A stretch of DNA of 64,000 nucleotides from Halosolutus gelatinilyticus (GTDB lineage: Archaea; Halobacteriota; Halobacteria; Halobacteriales; Natrialbaceae), in the NCBI RefSeq assembly GCF_023028105.1, contig NZ_CP095491.1:1-64000 (forward strand), written 5' to 3'. The position numbers and the translations under genes are program-made. The notes under the pieces are model-generated. The model did no database searches and had not been told where the DNA came from. It worked only from the letters and a program-made list of their open reading frames with translations. Shown here piece by piece: positions 27,991-36,860 of the stretch. Positions within the stretch are counted from its first letter, which is position 1; each line of letters begins with the position of its first letter.

Positions 27991-28035
27991 GCAACGGAAC
28001 CGGCGCCAACGCTCCCGATACACCCGACGCTACGA

Positions 28036-28752
28036 ATGACGATCGAAAAGGAATACACCACGAAGCTCTCGGTCGACGGGGTCACGATCGATCGACGCGA
28101 CGTCGAGATGCTCGACGCGATCGACCGGTACGGATCGATGCACCGGGCGGCGGACGAACTGGGCCGATCGTACGCGCGCCTGCAGAATCGGATCGTCGAG
28201 ATCGAAGCGGCCGTCGGCTCGATCACGGAACGAACGCGCGGCGGCAGCGGCGGCGGCGGCACCGAACTGACGCGAACGGCCCGCGACCTCCGGCGGCGAT
28301 TCGATCGTCACGCGGCCGAACTGGACGGCGTCGCACGGGTTACCGAATCGGTGTTTACGGGTCCCGTCCGAGAGCGAACGGGCGAACTGGGGACCGTCGA
28401 CACGGCCGCCGGTCCGGTCGTGGCCCTCATCCCCGACGATGCGACCGAGGTGCAGGTCAGCGTCCGATCGGACGCAGTCGTCCTGACCGATCCGGACGAA
28501 GTGCCCCGATCGGGCGGCACCAGCCTCCGAAATCGGTTTCCGGGGACCGTCGCCCGGCTCGAACCGGGCGCGGCGATTACCAGAGTGACGATCGACCTCG
28601 ACGGGGACGCCGAGTTGCAGGCGCTCGTCACGGACGCCAGCACCGATCGATTGGGGCTGGAACCGGGCGCGGCGATCGCCGCGTCGTTCAAGGCGACCGC
28701 CGCGAGGGCCACCTCGATCGAGCCGAACCCCGACGACCCGGCATGCCAGTGA
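28036..28752 (+). CDS. ModE-type molybdate/tungstate-responsive regulator
   Basis: 238 residues, 45 bp after tupC. The N-terminal LysR-like wHTH of ModE is visible (IDRRDVEMLDAIDRYGSMHR, then AADELGRSYARLQNRI). The C-terminal half has a TOBE/MOP-type oxyanion-binding region (SLRNRFPGTVARLEPGAAIT, then LGLEPGAAIAASFKATA). Residues 60-75 are a Gly/Ser-rich linker. The likely job is to repress tupABC when tungstate or molybdate is replete, perhaps through the dyad at 25462-25481. Confidence 0.85.
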   Translation: MTIEKEYTTKLSVDGVTIDRRDVEMLDAIDRYGSMHRAADELGRSYARLQNRIVEIEAAVGSITERTRGGSGGGGTELTRTARDLRRRFDRHAAELDGVARVTESVFTGPVRERTGELGTVDTAAGPVVALIPDDATEVQVSVRSDAVVLTDPDEVPRSGGTSLRNRFPGTVARLEPGAAITRVTIDLDGDAELQALVTDASTDRLGLEPGAAIAASFKATAARATSIEPNPDDPACQ

Positions 28753-28856
28753 CGACGGATACGCACTAGTATGGTGTGAGCTGATGGCTCCGCGCGACGT
28801 ATCTGGAGTGAGTTCGCTGCACGTCTCAACTAACGAGCTAGTTCGGATAAGTGGCA

Positions 28857-28925
28857 GGTGCGGTGATTTCTGATGCACTTGAACACCTCGAATACCATCC
28901 CGCGAGGCGGTTTCAGAGCCGCACC
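28857..28925. repeat. Nested inverted repeats upstream of histidine kinase 2
   Basis: Outer arms GGTGCGG (28857-28863) and CCGCACC (28919-28925); inside them CCTCG and CGAGG around an 11-nt loop near 28885-28910. The 69-nt segment could fold as a stem with an inner hairpin. It lies about 25 nt upstream of the kinase TATA-like box. It may be a transcript end for the ModE-like gene or a residual small repeat element. Confidence 0.4.
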
Positions 28926-28975
28926 CTGATATGACGACAGCAGTACTTATACCGCTTCCACCGATACGTGTAGTG

Positions 28976-31339
28976 ATGACTTCGTCTCCTCACGCGGATG
29001 CGGATTCGGAAATCCACGAACGCATCCGTCAGCAGGAGGTCGTCGCCGAACTCGGACAGCGGGCGCTCGAAACCGACGATCTCGACCAGTTGATGCATGA
29101 TGCAGCAGTCGCGGTCGCCGAAACGCTCGACAACGAGTACGCGAAAGTGCTCGAGTTGCCTCCGGGCGGCGACGAGGTCGTTCTCAGACAGGGCGTCGGC
29201 TGGCGCGACGGGCTCGTCGGCTCGGCGACGGTTCCGACCGATCTGGACTCGCAGGCGGGATATACGCTGCTCTCCGAGGAACCGATCGTCGTCGACGACC
29301 TGCGGACGGAGGAGCGATTTTCCGGTCCCGATTTGCTGACCGACCACGGCGTCGTCAGCGGCGTCAGCGTGATCATCGGGTCGGTCAACGAGCCGTGGGG
29401 CGTGCTAGGAACGCACGCAACCGAGCGGCGCGAGTTTACGCAACACGACGCGAGCTTCGTTCAGAGCGTCGCGAACGTGCTCGCGTCGGCGATCGAAAAC
29501 ACGCAGACCGAGCGCCGGTTCAAGGCGGTGTTCGAGGATCCGAACATTCTCGTCGGACTGCTCGAACCGGACGGAACGGTGGTGGACATCAACGAAACGG
29601 CGATGGAATACATCGACGCCACGCTCGACGACGTGACTGGAGAACTGTTCTGGGAGACGCCGTGGTGGGGAAAGGGAGACGAGGTCCAGTCGGACGTGAA
29701 AGAGTGGACCGAGCGAGCGGCGACCGGCGAGTACGTCGATTTCGAAGCCGATCTCACCCGACCGACCGGCGAGCGATATACGCTCAGCGGTTATTTTAGA
29801 CCGGTTCGGGACGACGACGGCGACGTCGTCTCGATCATCGTCTCCGATCGTGACATCGCCGAGCGCAAGCAGCGCGAACGGCAGCTCAGAAAGTCCGAAC
29901 AGCGCTACCGAACGCTCGCCGAGAACTTTCCGAACGGGATCGTCACGATGTTCGACACCGATCTCCGGTACACACTCGCTGCCGGACGCGCCTTCGACGA
30001 CCTCCCGTTCTCCTCGGGCGACGTCGAAGGGAAGCACGTTCGGGAGGTGTGGCCGTCGGACATCGGCGATGCCCTCGAATCCGCGTTCCGAGACGCCCTC
30101 GAGGGGGAAACGCAAACGGTCGAAGCCGAGTACGCCGACCGAGAGTGGGTTATTCACGTGGTTCCGCTCGCCGACGACGACGGGGCGATATTCGGCGGGA
30201 TGACGATGGCCCAGGACGTCACCGAACGGAAAGCGCGCGAGCGCGAACTCGAACGAGCGCTCGATCTGCTCAACAAGACCGAGCGAATCGCGGACGTCGC
30301 CGGGTGGGAGGTCGACCCGGACACCATGGAGCCGTACTGGTCAGATCACCTCTTCGATCTGCTGGACGTCTCCTACGACGAGCAACCGTCGCTGGAGGAG
30401 GCCCTCGACGTCTACTACACCGACGAGGATCGGGCGATCATCGAGGAAGCCATCGAGGAGGCGCTCGACACCGGCGAACCGTTCGATGTCGAGACGCGCT
30501 TTCCGCGGCCGAGCGGCGACGTGGGTTGGCTCCGGATCCAGGGCGATCCGGAGGTCGAGAACGGAACGGTCGTCACGCTCCGCGGGGCGCTCCAGGACGT
30601 CACCGAGCGCAAAAACCGCGAGCAGCGGTTAGAAGAGCTGATCGAGAAGCTCGAAGCGTCGAACGAACGCCTCGAACAGTTCGCGTACGCCGCCTCCCAC
30701 GACCTGCAAGAACCGCTGCGAATGGTTTCGAGCTACCTCCAACTTCTCGAGCGCCGGTACGGCGACGACCTCGACGACGACGGCCGGGAGTTCCTCGAGT
30801 TCGCGGTCGACGGCGCCGATCGCATGCGGGAGATGATCACCGCCCTCCTCGAATACTCGCGGGTCGACACGCGCGGCGATCCGCTCGAACCGGTCGATTT
30901 GAATCGCGTCTTCGAGGACGTTCTGGAGAATCTGCAGGTTCGGATCGCCGAAAGCAAGGCCGACATCACGGTCACGGAGCTTCCTCGCGTGAACGGCGAC
31001 GCCAGCCAGTTGCGCCAGGTGTTCCAGAACCTCCTCGAAAACGCGATTACGTACAGCGGGGACGGGCCGCCACAGATTCACGTCGACGCCGATCGCCGAG
31101 GGCGCTGGTGGCAGCTCTCGGTTCGCGACGAGGGTGTCGGCATCGATCCCGACGATCACGACCGGGTTTTCGAGGTGTTCCAGCGGCTCCACAGTCGCGG
31201 TGAACACGCCGGGACCGGCATCGGACTAGCGCTCTGTCAGCGCATCATCGAACGCCACGATGGGCGCATCTGGGTCGAATCCAACGCCGACGGAGGAGCG
31301 ACGTTTTCGTTTACGCTTCCGGCGGTGGACGATTCGTAA
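28976..31339 (+). CDS. GAF/PAS sensor histidine kinase
   Basis: 787 residues, soluble. The ATG at 28976 was chosen because CTTATA lies about 30 nt upstream. Domains: GAF (about 15-175), then three PAS domains (about 180-310, 315-430, 440-560), HisKA with His575 in YAASHDLQEPLRMV, and HATPase_c with NAITYS, DEGVGI and GTGIGLALC. Its N-terminal GAF is strikingly close to that of the kinase at 59663-63256 (shared RIRQQEVVA(E/D)LG and SQAGYTLLSE). No response regulator is adjacent. Signal unknown. Confidence 0.92.
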   Translation: MTSSPHADADSEIHERIRQQEVVAELGQRALETDDLDQLMHDAAVAVAETLDNEYAKVLELPPGGDEVVLRQGVGWRDGLVGSATVPTDLDSQAGYTLLSEEPIVVDDLRTEERFSGPDLLTDHGVVSGVSVIIGSVNEPWGVLGTHATERREFTQHDASFVQSVANVLASAIENTQTERRFKAVFEDPNILVGLLEPDGTVVDINETAMEYIDATLDDVTGELFWETPWWGKGDEVQSDVKEWTERAATGEYVDFEADLTRPTGERYTLSGYFRPVRDDDGDVVSIIVSDRDIAERKQRERQLRKSEQRYRTLAENFPNGIVTMFDTDLRYTLAAGRAFDDLPFSSGDVEGKHVREVWPSDIGDALESAFRDALEGETQTVEAEYADREWVIHVVPLADDDGAIFGGMTMAQDVTERKARERELERALDLLNKTERIADVAGWEVDPDTMEPYWSDHLFDLLDVSYDEQPSLEEALDVYYTDEDRAIIEEAIEEALDTGEPFDVETRFPRPSGDVGWLRIQGDPEVENGTVVTLRGALQDVTERKNREQRLEELIEKLEASNERLEQFAYAASHDLQEPLRMVSSYLQLLERRYGDDLDDDGREFLEFAVDGADRMREMITALLEYSRVDTRGDPLEPVDLNRVFEDVLENLQVRIAESKADITVTELPRVNGDASQLRQVFQNLLENAITYSGDGPPQIHVDADRRGRWWQLSVRDEGVGIDPDDHDRVFEVFQRLHSRGEHAGTGIGLALCQRIIERHDGRIWVESNADGGATFSFTLPAVDDS

Positions 31340-31404
31340 CGTCTCGCGTGAACCCGCCGGCGATCGGCTCGTTACGAGCTCGTCGGTCGCGGTGCACCCG
31401 GTTC

Positions 31405-31914
31405 TCAGGCGTCCTCTTCGTCGGGATCGTCGGGATCGGCTGGGCCAGGTAGCGCCCCCGGGATCGTCGCAGCCAGTAGATTCTGAACGTAGCGCATCCC
31501 AGTCGCGATCGCCATCACGCTGTCCATCAGCGCCTGCTGGGTCGCCTCTCCCGGGTAGATTCGGTGTTCCAGCTGGAGCGTCTCGGCGTTTCGAAGCTCA
31601 CAGGCCTGCCCCTCCTTGTCGAGGAACGTGTAGAACCCGGGCGTCGTCGCGAGCACCGGCCCGAGCTGACTCAGTAGTTCCGTGCGCGATTCCTCGTCCC
31701 GGATGAGTCGCTTCGCGCGATCGGTGTCGAACCCGCTGCGTCCGACGACCCGGATCGGCCCCCGCTGCTCCTCTTTGATGAGGTGGATCGGCAGCCGCGA
31801 GAGGGTCACCTGCAGGTTGAACTCCGTCTCCTCCTGCGAGTGCGGCGTTACGTCCTGGATGGCGTTCCGATCGAGCCACCAGCGGACCTGTTCCTCGCTG
31901 ACGTGGGTCGTCAT
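31405..31914 (-). CDS. DUF2299-like protein
   Basis: 169 residues, beginning MTTHVSEEQVRWWLDRNAIQ and ending in an acidic Pro-rich tail. It has the pattern of DUF2299, a small archaeal family of unknown function with mixed alpha-beta content. CTTTTTC about 29 nt upstream of the ATG supports a leaderless start. It is convergent with the histidine kinase gene. Confidence 0.8.
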   Translation of the reverse strand: MTTHVSEEQVRWWLDRNAIQDVTPHSQEETEFNLQVTLSRLPIHLIKEEQRGPIRVVGRSGFDTDRAKRLIRDEESRTELLSQLGPVLATTPGFYTFLDKEGQACELRNAETLQLEHRIYPGEATQQALMDSVMAIATGMRYVQNLLAATIPGALPGPADPDDPDEEDA

Positions 31915-32238
31915 ACCCCGGGTTCGGCTCTGAGGCGAAAAAGCGTTGAGCCGGCACTATACTCCACTTTCGAATACGAGTGCTTGCGGAACGATCGAAG
32001 CTTGCGACCGGGTCTGCGGTATACGTTTCTTGCGGGAAAACCGATTGTAGATGTGCCTTCTCACCGGTCTGAAGGCGGTAGGGGACTCGCGAGTTTTCTC
32101 GTCGCAAACCGGGCCGTCTGGGAGTTGAACCACGCCGAGACGTTCCGGGCCGTTCGCGCCGTTCACTTCCCGGGCTGCAACTTCTCTACGTCAAATCCAG
32201 AATCGAATTCTTCGCTCACGAGCGTGGTCGCGAAGAAG
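31915..32238. other. Intergenic region between DUF2299 gene and tRNA-Glu
   Basis: 324 bp. The 5' part is the promoter of the DUF2299 gene; the rest lies 3' of the minus-strand tRNA. Small frames have no signal. Nothing else identified. Confidence 0.5.
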
Positions 32239-32313
32239 TGCTCCGTCTGGGATTTGAACCCAGGTCATCGGCTCGAAAGGCCGAAATGATTGGCCGGACT
32301 ACACCAACGGAGC
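32239..32313 (-). tRNA. tRNA-Glu (anticodon TTC)
   Basis: 75 nt on the minus strand. The acceptor stem GCTCCGT pairs with ACGGAGC, with A as discriminator. The D arm contains GTGTAGTCCGGCCAA; the anticodon stem TCGGC-CTTTCGA-GCCGA exposes TTC. The T arm holds GGGTTCAAATCCC. CCA is not encoded. No intron. A TATA-like TTTTTACTAG lies about 85 nt upstream, so the precursor may have a long leader. Confidence 0.97.
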
Positions 32314-32576
32314 GTACACCTCGGTCGCATCCCGCGCGTCGACGGCTACGCCGCCGTACGTCGATGCGATCGCAATTGTTGGTTGCGGGGGGCTAGTAAA
32401 AAGCGTTCCGTTCCGAGGCGGCGGTGCCACGTAGTCACGTACGCGGTGTGCGGTCAGCTTTGGTCGGCCTGCGATCGCGTCGCCACTCCGTCGATCGATC
32501 GCACTGTCGACTGCGAGCCGGCGCGCGATCGACCGGCATCTCAATCCTTTTGTCCTCGGCCCGTGACCGATCGGCC

Positions 32577-33314
32577 GTGAAATACGTTCGATTCCGCGAT
32601 CCCGCCGGCGCCGTCCGCCGCGGCGAGTACGAAAGCGGCCACGTCCACTTCGGGAACGAGAGCTACGCGATCGACGACGACGCGATCGACGTCCTCCCGC
32701 CCTGCGAGCCGTCGAAGATCGTCTGCATCGGTCGCAACTACGCCGACCACGCCGACGAGATGGGCAACGACGTGCCGGACCGGCCGCTGCTCTTTTTGAA
32801 GGGACCGAACGCGCTCGCGGCCCACGGCGACACCGTCACCGCACCCGCGGGCAAAGAACGGATCGACTACGAGGCTGAACTGGGCGTCATCATCGGCGAG
32901 CAGTGCCGGCACGTCCCCGAGGTCAACGCGATGGACGTCGTCGAGGGTTTCACCTGCGTCGACGACGTCTCGAACCGCGACGACCAGAATCAGGAACAGA
33001 ACTGGATCCGCGGCAAGGCGTTCGACGGTGCCGCTCCGATCGGACCGGTGCTCGCGACGCCGGACGAGGTGCCCGACGACGCGTTCGTTCGCTCGCGCGT
33101 CAACGGCGAACTGAAGCAGGACGGCCACCTCGGCCAGCTGATCTTCCCGATCCCGGAACTGATCGCCGAGATCACGACCTACATGACCTTGGAGCCGGGC
33201 GACGTGATCGCGACCGGGACGCCGGAGGGCGTCGGGCCGCTCGAGGACGGCGACGAGGTCGAGATCGAGGTCGAGGGCGTCGGAACGCTCTCGCACTCGA
33301 TCCGCCGGCCCTGA
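32577..33314 (+). CDS. Fumarylacetoacetate hydrolase family protein
   Basis: 245 residues from a GTG start. FAH-fold metal-dependent enzyme with IVCIGRNYADHADEMGN, RIDYEAELGVIIGE (metal-ligand glutamates), VSNRDDQN and the C-terminal GDVIATGTPEGVG block. The family hydrolyses or decarboxylates C-C bonds in oxo-acids (acylpyruvate hydrolase, oxaloacetate decarboxylase and relatives). No aromatic-degradation genes are nearby, so the substrate is open. CCTTTT about 30 nt upstream fits a leaderless GTG. Confidence 0.9.
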   Translation: MKYVRFRDPAGAVRRGEYESGHVHFGNESYAIDDDAIDVLPPCEPSKIVCIGRNYADHADEMGNDVPDRPLLFLKGPNALAAHGDTVTAPAGKERIDYEAELGVIIGEQCRHVPEVNAMDVVEGFTCVDDVSNRDDQNQEQNWIRGKAFDGAAPIGPVLATPDEVPDDAFVRSRVNGELKQDGHLGQLIFPIPELIAEITTYMTLEPGDVIATGTPEGVGPLEDGDEVEIEVEGVGTLSHSIRRP

Positions 33315-33435
33315 GGCGGGTGCCGCGAAACCCGATCGACACGGATCACTATCGACGCGATTCTCGTCCGATACGAATCACCATCGACGCGGCCGAGTCG
33401 AACCTTTTTCGATCGCGTCTGTCGAATCCCGAGTC

Positions 33436-34143
33436 ATGACCGTTCGCTTCGGCGCGGTGACCGTCGACTGGCTCGGCCTCGCGACGATCCGTCTCGCGGG
33501 CGAGACGGGCGTGGTCATCTACGTCGATCCCGGCCCGGAAGAGTACGGCGTCCTCGAAGGTTCCAACCCGCGGGACGGCGACCTGATCCTCGTCTCGCAC
33601 GACCACCACTACGATCCGGACTCCATCCGACGGGTCGCCCACGGGGACGCGATCGTCGTCGTCCACGAGTCGATCGACGCCGACGAGATCGATCGCATCG
33701 ACGAGCGACCGGAGGACCTCCCCTACGACGTCGAGCGCGTCCGCGCCGACGAGTCGTTCGTCCTCGGCCCGCTGGACCTGTTCACGACGCCGGCGTACAA
33801 CGATCCCGACGGCCCGCACGTCGACGAGCGCGGCGATCCGTACCACCCCGAAGGGCAGGGCTGTGGCTTCGCAGTCACTGTCGACGGCGTGACGGCCTTC
33901 TGGCCCGGCGACACCGACGCGCTGTCGTATCACGAGGACGTGGATGTCGACCTGTTCCTCCCGCCGATCGGCGGCACGTTCACCATGGATCGTCGCGAGG
34001 CCGCGGAACTGGCCGGTGTCACGGTTCCGGATCTCGTCCTGCCCGTTCATTACGACACGTTCCCGGCGATCGAGGCCGATGCGGACGCGTTCGTCGTCGA
34101 CGTGGCGAACCGGGGCGTACCGGTGGTCATCGACGATCAGTGA
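33436..34143 (+). CDS. MBL-fold metal-dependent hydrolase (UlaG-like)
   Basis: 235 residues. The metallo-beta-lactamase motif appears as SHDHHYD (about residues 54-60), followed by FWPGDTD (about 155-161) and the C-terminal LPVHYDTFP histidine. The layout matches stand-alone UlaG-like hydrolases. CCTTTTTCG lies about 32 nt upstream of the ATG. Substrate unknown; the upstream FAH-family gene is 121 bp away on the same strand. Confidence 0.88.
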   Translation: MTVRFGAVTVDWLGLATIRLAGETGVVIYVDPGPEEYGVLEGSNPRDGDLILVSHDHHYDPDSIRRVAHGDAIVVVHESIDADEIDRIDERPEDLPYDVERVRADESFVLGPLDLFTTPAYNDPDGPHVDERGDPYHPEGQGCGFAVTVDGVTAFWPGDTDALSYHEDVDVDLFLPPIGGTFTMDRREAAELAGVTVPDLVLPVHYDTFPAIEADADAFVVDVANRGVPVVIDDQ

Positions 34144-34215
34144 TCTCCAGCGCTGTACATTCGACGACGGATCCGTGGGTATAAGTTCCGGGTCGCTAAT
34201 TCTCCGGTAAAATCT

Positions 34216-34320
34216 ATGCCAACTATTGACAATCGCACAATTCCGGGACGAGGGGCGATACCGGGTCTCGGACGAGACGGGCGGGCGAATCGCGAATCGG
34301 GTGGGAGCCGTGGCGAGTAA
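34216..34320 (+). CDS. Possible 34-codon leader ORF overlapping the NRAMP start
   Basis: An ATG at 34216, about 35 nt after a TATA-like GTATAAG (34179-34185), opens a frame encoding MPTIDNRTIPGRGAIPG and on to a TAA at 34318-34320. The stop overlaps the probable GTG start of the transporter (34310), which would allow translational coupling. Coding status is uncertain; the peptide has no homolog I recognise. Confidence 0.3.
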   Translation: MPTIDNRTIPGRGAIPGLGRDGRANRESGGSRGE

Positions 34321-35671
34321 GCCGGACGCCGGTGCTACGACCCGGGACCCCGACCTCACGTATCCCTCGTCGGACTGGTCGGGGTTTTTCAAGAATCACT
34401 TCGGGCCGTCGATGCTCTGGGCGCTGATCAGCATCGGCGGCAGTCACATCGTCATCGCGCCGACGATGGGGGCCAGTTTCGGGCTGGTCGCGATCTGGAT
34501 GTTCGGCCTCATCTACGTCGCGAAGTACGGCGCCTGGGAACTCGGCGTCCGCTACAACTACGGCATGGGTGCGAACCCGATCGAAGGGTACCGCGACCTT
34601 CCGGGCCCGAAAAACTGGGCGCTCTGGCTGACGATCGCCGTGTTCACCGTCATGTACACGTTCATCACGGCCAGCGTCGGCATGAGTTCGGCGGCGTTCG
34701 TCGCCGCGCTCGGCCCCGACTGGGTCACCGCGCCGTGGGCGTACGTCGTCTTCGTCAGCGCCGCCGGCGCGCTCGTGTTGGTCTCGCGGTACTCGCTCCT
34801 CGAGAAGGTGCTGATCGGATTCACGGTCGCGATCGGCGTCCTGGTCCTGCTCGGCGTCGTCGTCGGTCCGCCGTCTCCGGAGCGAATCGCGGAGACCGCC
34901 TTCGCCGTTCCCGATCTCACCGGACCGGCCTTCGTCGCGCTGTTCGCCGCCGCGGCGGGCTTCGCGCCGACCGGCTTCAGCACGAGCATCCTGATCGGAA
35001 GCTGGAGCATGGCGAAAGGGGACGGGGCCGGCGAACTCCGATCGAAAGGACTGGATCCGAACGATCCGGCCTACCACGACTACATTCGCGCGTGGATCAG
35101 GACCGGACGGCGCGACTTCAACGTCGGCTACGCGTTCAGCTTCGTTCTGATCGTCGCGATGGTGATCTTGGCGACGAACGTCCTCTACCCGAACCCGCCG
35201 GAAGACGCGAACCTCGCGTTCGCGATCGGAAACATCCTGAGCGACTCCTTCGGCGCGTGGTCGTACTACGCGATGCTGATCGGCGCCTTCGCGGCGCTGT
35301 ATTCGACTGTCATCACGCTCCTGGACGGCGCAGCGCGGGCGACCGGCGATATCCTGCCGCTGGCGCTCGAAGACGAGAGTATCGATAGCGAACGCGTGCG
35401 AAAACTGGTCGTCGTGGGCGTGGTCGTCGTCAGTAGCGCGATGGTTCTCGCGCTCGGAAACGTCCCGGTGACGCTGTTGCTCTACGTCGCCGCCGTCCTC
35501 GCCGTCACAGAGATTTTCTTCTACCCGGCGAACTGGTACGTCGTCGAGAACCACCTGCCGAAGCCGTTCCGGCCGTCGCGCGCCTGGCGCGCCTACTACG
35601 TCGGCAGCCTCGCCCTCGTCTTGCTCTTCGGCGCGATGGGGGCCGCGCTTCGACTCGGTCTCATCGGCTAA
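34310..35671 (+). CDS. NRAMP-family metal-ion transporter
   Basis: 453 residues from GTG 34310; GTG 34301 and TTG 34226 are in-frame alternatives. About eleven hydrophobic helices. The NRAMP-like core is seen in HFGPSMLWALISIGGSHIVI and ELGVRYNYGMGANPI. The classical metal-site DPGN is not present in standard form, so this is a divergent branch and the substrate is uncertain (Mn2+, Fe2+ or another ion). The conserved region starts at TYPSSDWSGFFKNHFGPSML, which favours the short start. A leader ORF overlaps the beginning. Confidence 0.8.
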   Translation: MASKPDAGATTRDPDLTYPSSDWSGFFKNHFGPSMLWALISIGGSHIVIAPTMGASFGLVAIWMFGLIYVAKYGAWELGVRYNYGMGANPIEGYRDLPGPKNWALWLTIAVFTVMYTFITASVGMSSAAFVAALGPDWVTAPWAYVVFVSAAGALVLVSRYSLLEKVLIGFTVAIGVLVLLGVVVGPPSPERIAETAFAVPDLTGPAFVALFAAAAGFAPTGFSTSILIGSWSMAKGDGAGELRSKGLDPNDPAYHDYIRAWIRTGRRDFNVGYAFSFVLIVAMVILATNVLYPNPPEDANLAFAIGNILSDSFGAWSYYAMLIGAFAALYSTVITLLDGAARATGDILPLALEDESIDSERVRKLVVVGVVVVSSAMVLALGNVPVTLLLYVAAVLAVTEIFFYPANWYVVENHLPKPFRPSRAWRAYYVGSLALVLLFGAMGAALRLGLIG

Positions 35672-35737
35672 CCCCGATTCGCATCGGGTTTCCGAACGCT
35701 CCAAACCATTACTGTCGCGCCCGGCGTGTCGTATTCT

Positions 35738-36775
35738 ATGCGCGGCGATCGGTCACGCGACCCGATCCGGAACCCGGGTCGCGATCGGGGTGATCGCGGA
35801 GTCCGGTACTGTTCGAACTGCGGCGAGTCCCTCCCGCCGCCGGCGAAGTACTGTCCGAGTTGCGGGACGCCGACCGGTCGCGACGGATCGTCTGCTGACG
35901 GTCGAACTCGATCACGATCCGCCGCCGATCCTACCAGGAGCGCGTCCGCGACGACCGATCGGGAGATTCTCGAACACCGGATCGCGACGGCCGTCCGGAA
36001 CGGCTGGGAACTCGAACGCGACTTCGGCGACCACGCCGTCATGGTTCGGCGCACGTTCGGCGGCCTGAACGCCCACCTCCTCGTCGCGCTCGTAAGCGTC
36101 TGGTGGACGATGGGGCTCGGAAACGTCCTGTACGGTGCATACCGGTACGTCACCGACGCCGATCGAGCGGTACTGTGGGCGGACGACGTCGACGGCGCCG
36201 GTACCGACGCTGTCCGCGTCGGTATCGATACCGAGACTGCCGATCGGGCCGTGAGCGACGGGCGGACGAGCGCACGCCTCACGGCCGCCGTGTACTGGCT
36301 CGTCGCCGCCGTCACCGCGGGTATCGGCGTCTCGCTGTCCGGGTCGATCGTCGCGACCGGAGCGTTCGCGCTCGCGTCGATGGTCGCGCTCGCGGGCGTC
36401 GGCGCCCTCCCGTCGGTACGGCGCCGACTCGATCGTCGCCACTCCGTGCTGGCGAACGGTCGCGTCCGATCGGTCGACGAACGGGCCGTCGTCGAGTTCC
36501 GACGGCCGTGTTCGGCCTGCGCCGACATCGTCGGGCGCGGCGTCGAACGGACCTATCGCGAGGACGTCTGCCTGTTCGGGGTTCCACTCTCGACGTCGTC
36601 CGGGCGCAACTACTACTGTCGACGGTGTGCGAACGCGGAGCGCGTCTCGGTACCGGATCCCTCCGCCGAGCGTTCGGAATTACCCCGGCCGGCGAACCGC
36701 TCCGGATCGAGACGCACTCGAAACGCGGACCGATCGGGGAACGGCGTCTCGGATACCGAGCGCGAACACACCTGA
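35738..36775 (+). CDS. Zinc-ribbon membrane protein
   Basis: 345 residues. The N-terminal double-Cys zinc ribbon is RYCSNCGESLPPPAKYCPSCGT (CxxC near residues 25 and 39). A soluble segment follows (ILEHRIATAVRNGWELERDF, then HAVMVRR), then four hydrophobic segments (one near 115, two at about 185-230), and a second Cys cluster near the C-terminus (CSACADIV, CRRCA). The ATG at 35738 is preferred to the GTG at 35726 by an upstream CCATTACT. Function unknown. Confidence 0.7.
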   Translation: MRGDRSRDPIRNPGRDRGDRGVRYCSNCGESLPPPAKYCPSCGTPTGRDGSSADGRTRSRSAADPTRSASATTDREILEHRIATAVRNGWELERDFGDHAVMVRRTFGGLNAHLLVALVSVWWTMGLGNVLYGAYRYVTDADRAVLWADDVDGAGTDAVRVGIDTETADRAVSDGRTSARLTAAVYWLVAAVTAGIGVSLSGSIVATGAFALASMVALAGVGALPSVRRRLDRRHSVLANGRVRSVDERAVVEFRRPCSACADIVGRGVERTYREDVCLFGVPLSTSSGRNYYCRRCANAERVSVPDPSAERSELPRPANRSGSRRTRNADRSGNGVSDTEREHT

Positions 36776-36860
36776 CGGTCACCGTCGGCGATCGAACAAC
36801 GAGAATCGGCAGGAACGTCGACGATCGGTCAGTAGCGATCGACTATCGAGTCGTGGCGCC

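Noticed and set aside
32299-32544. Minus-strand 81-residue frame overlapping tRNA-Glu
   Set aside because: Overlaps a confident tRNA and has no start signal.
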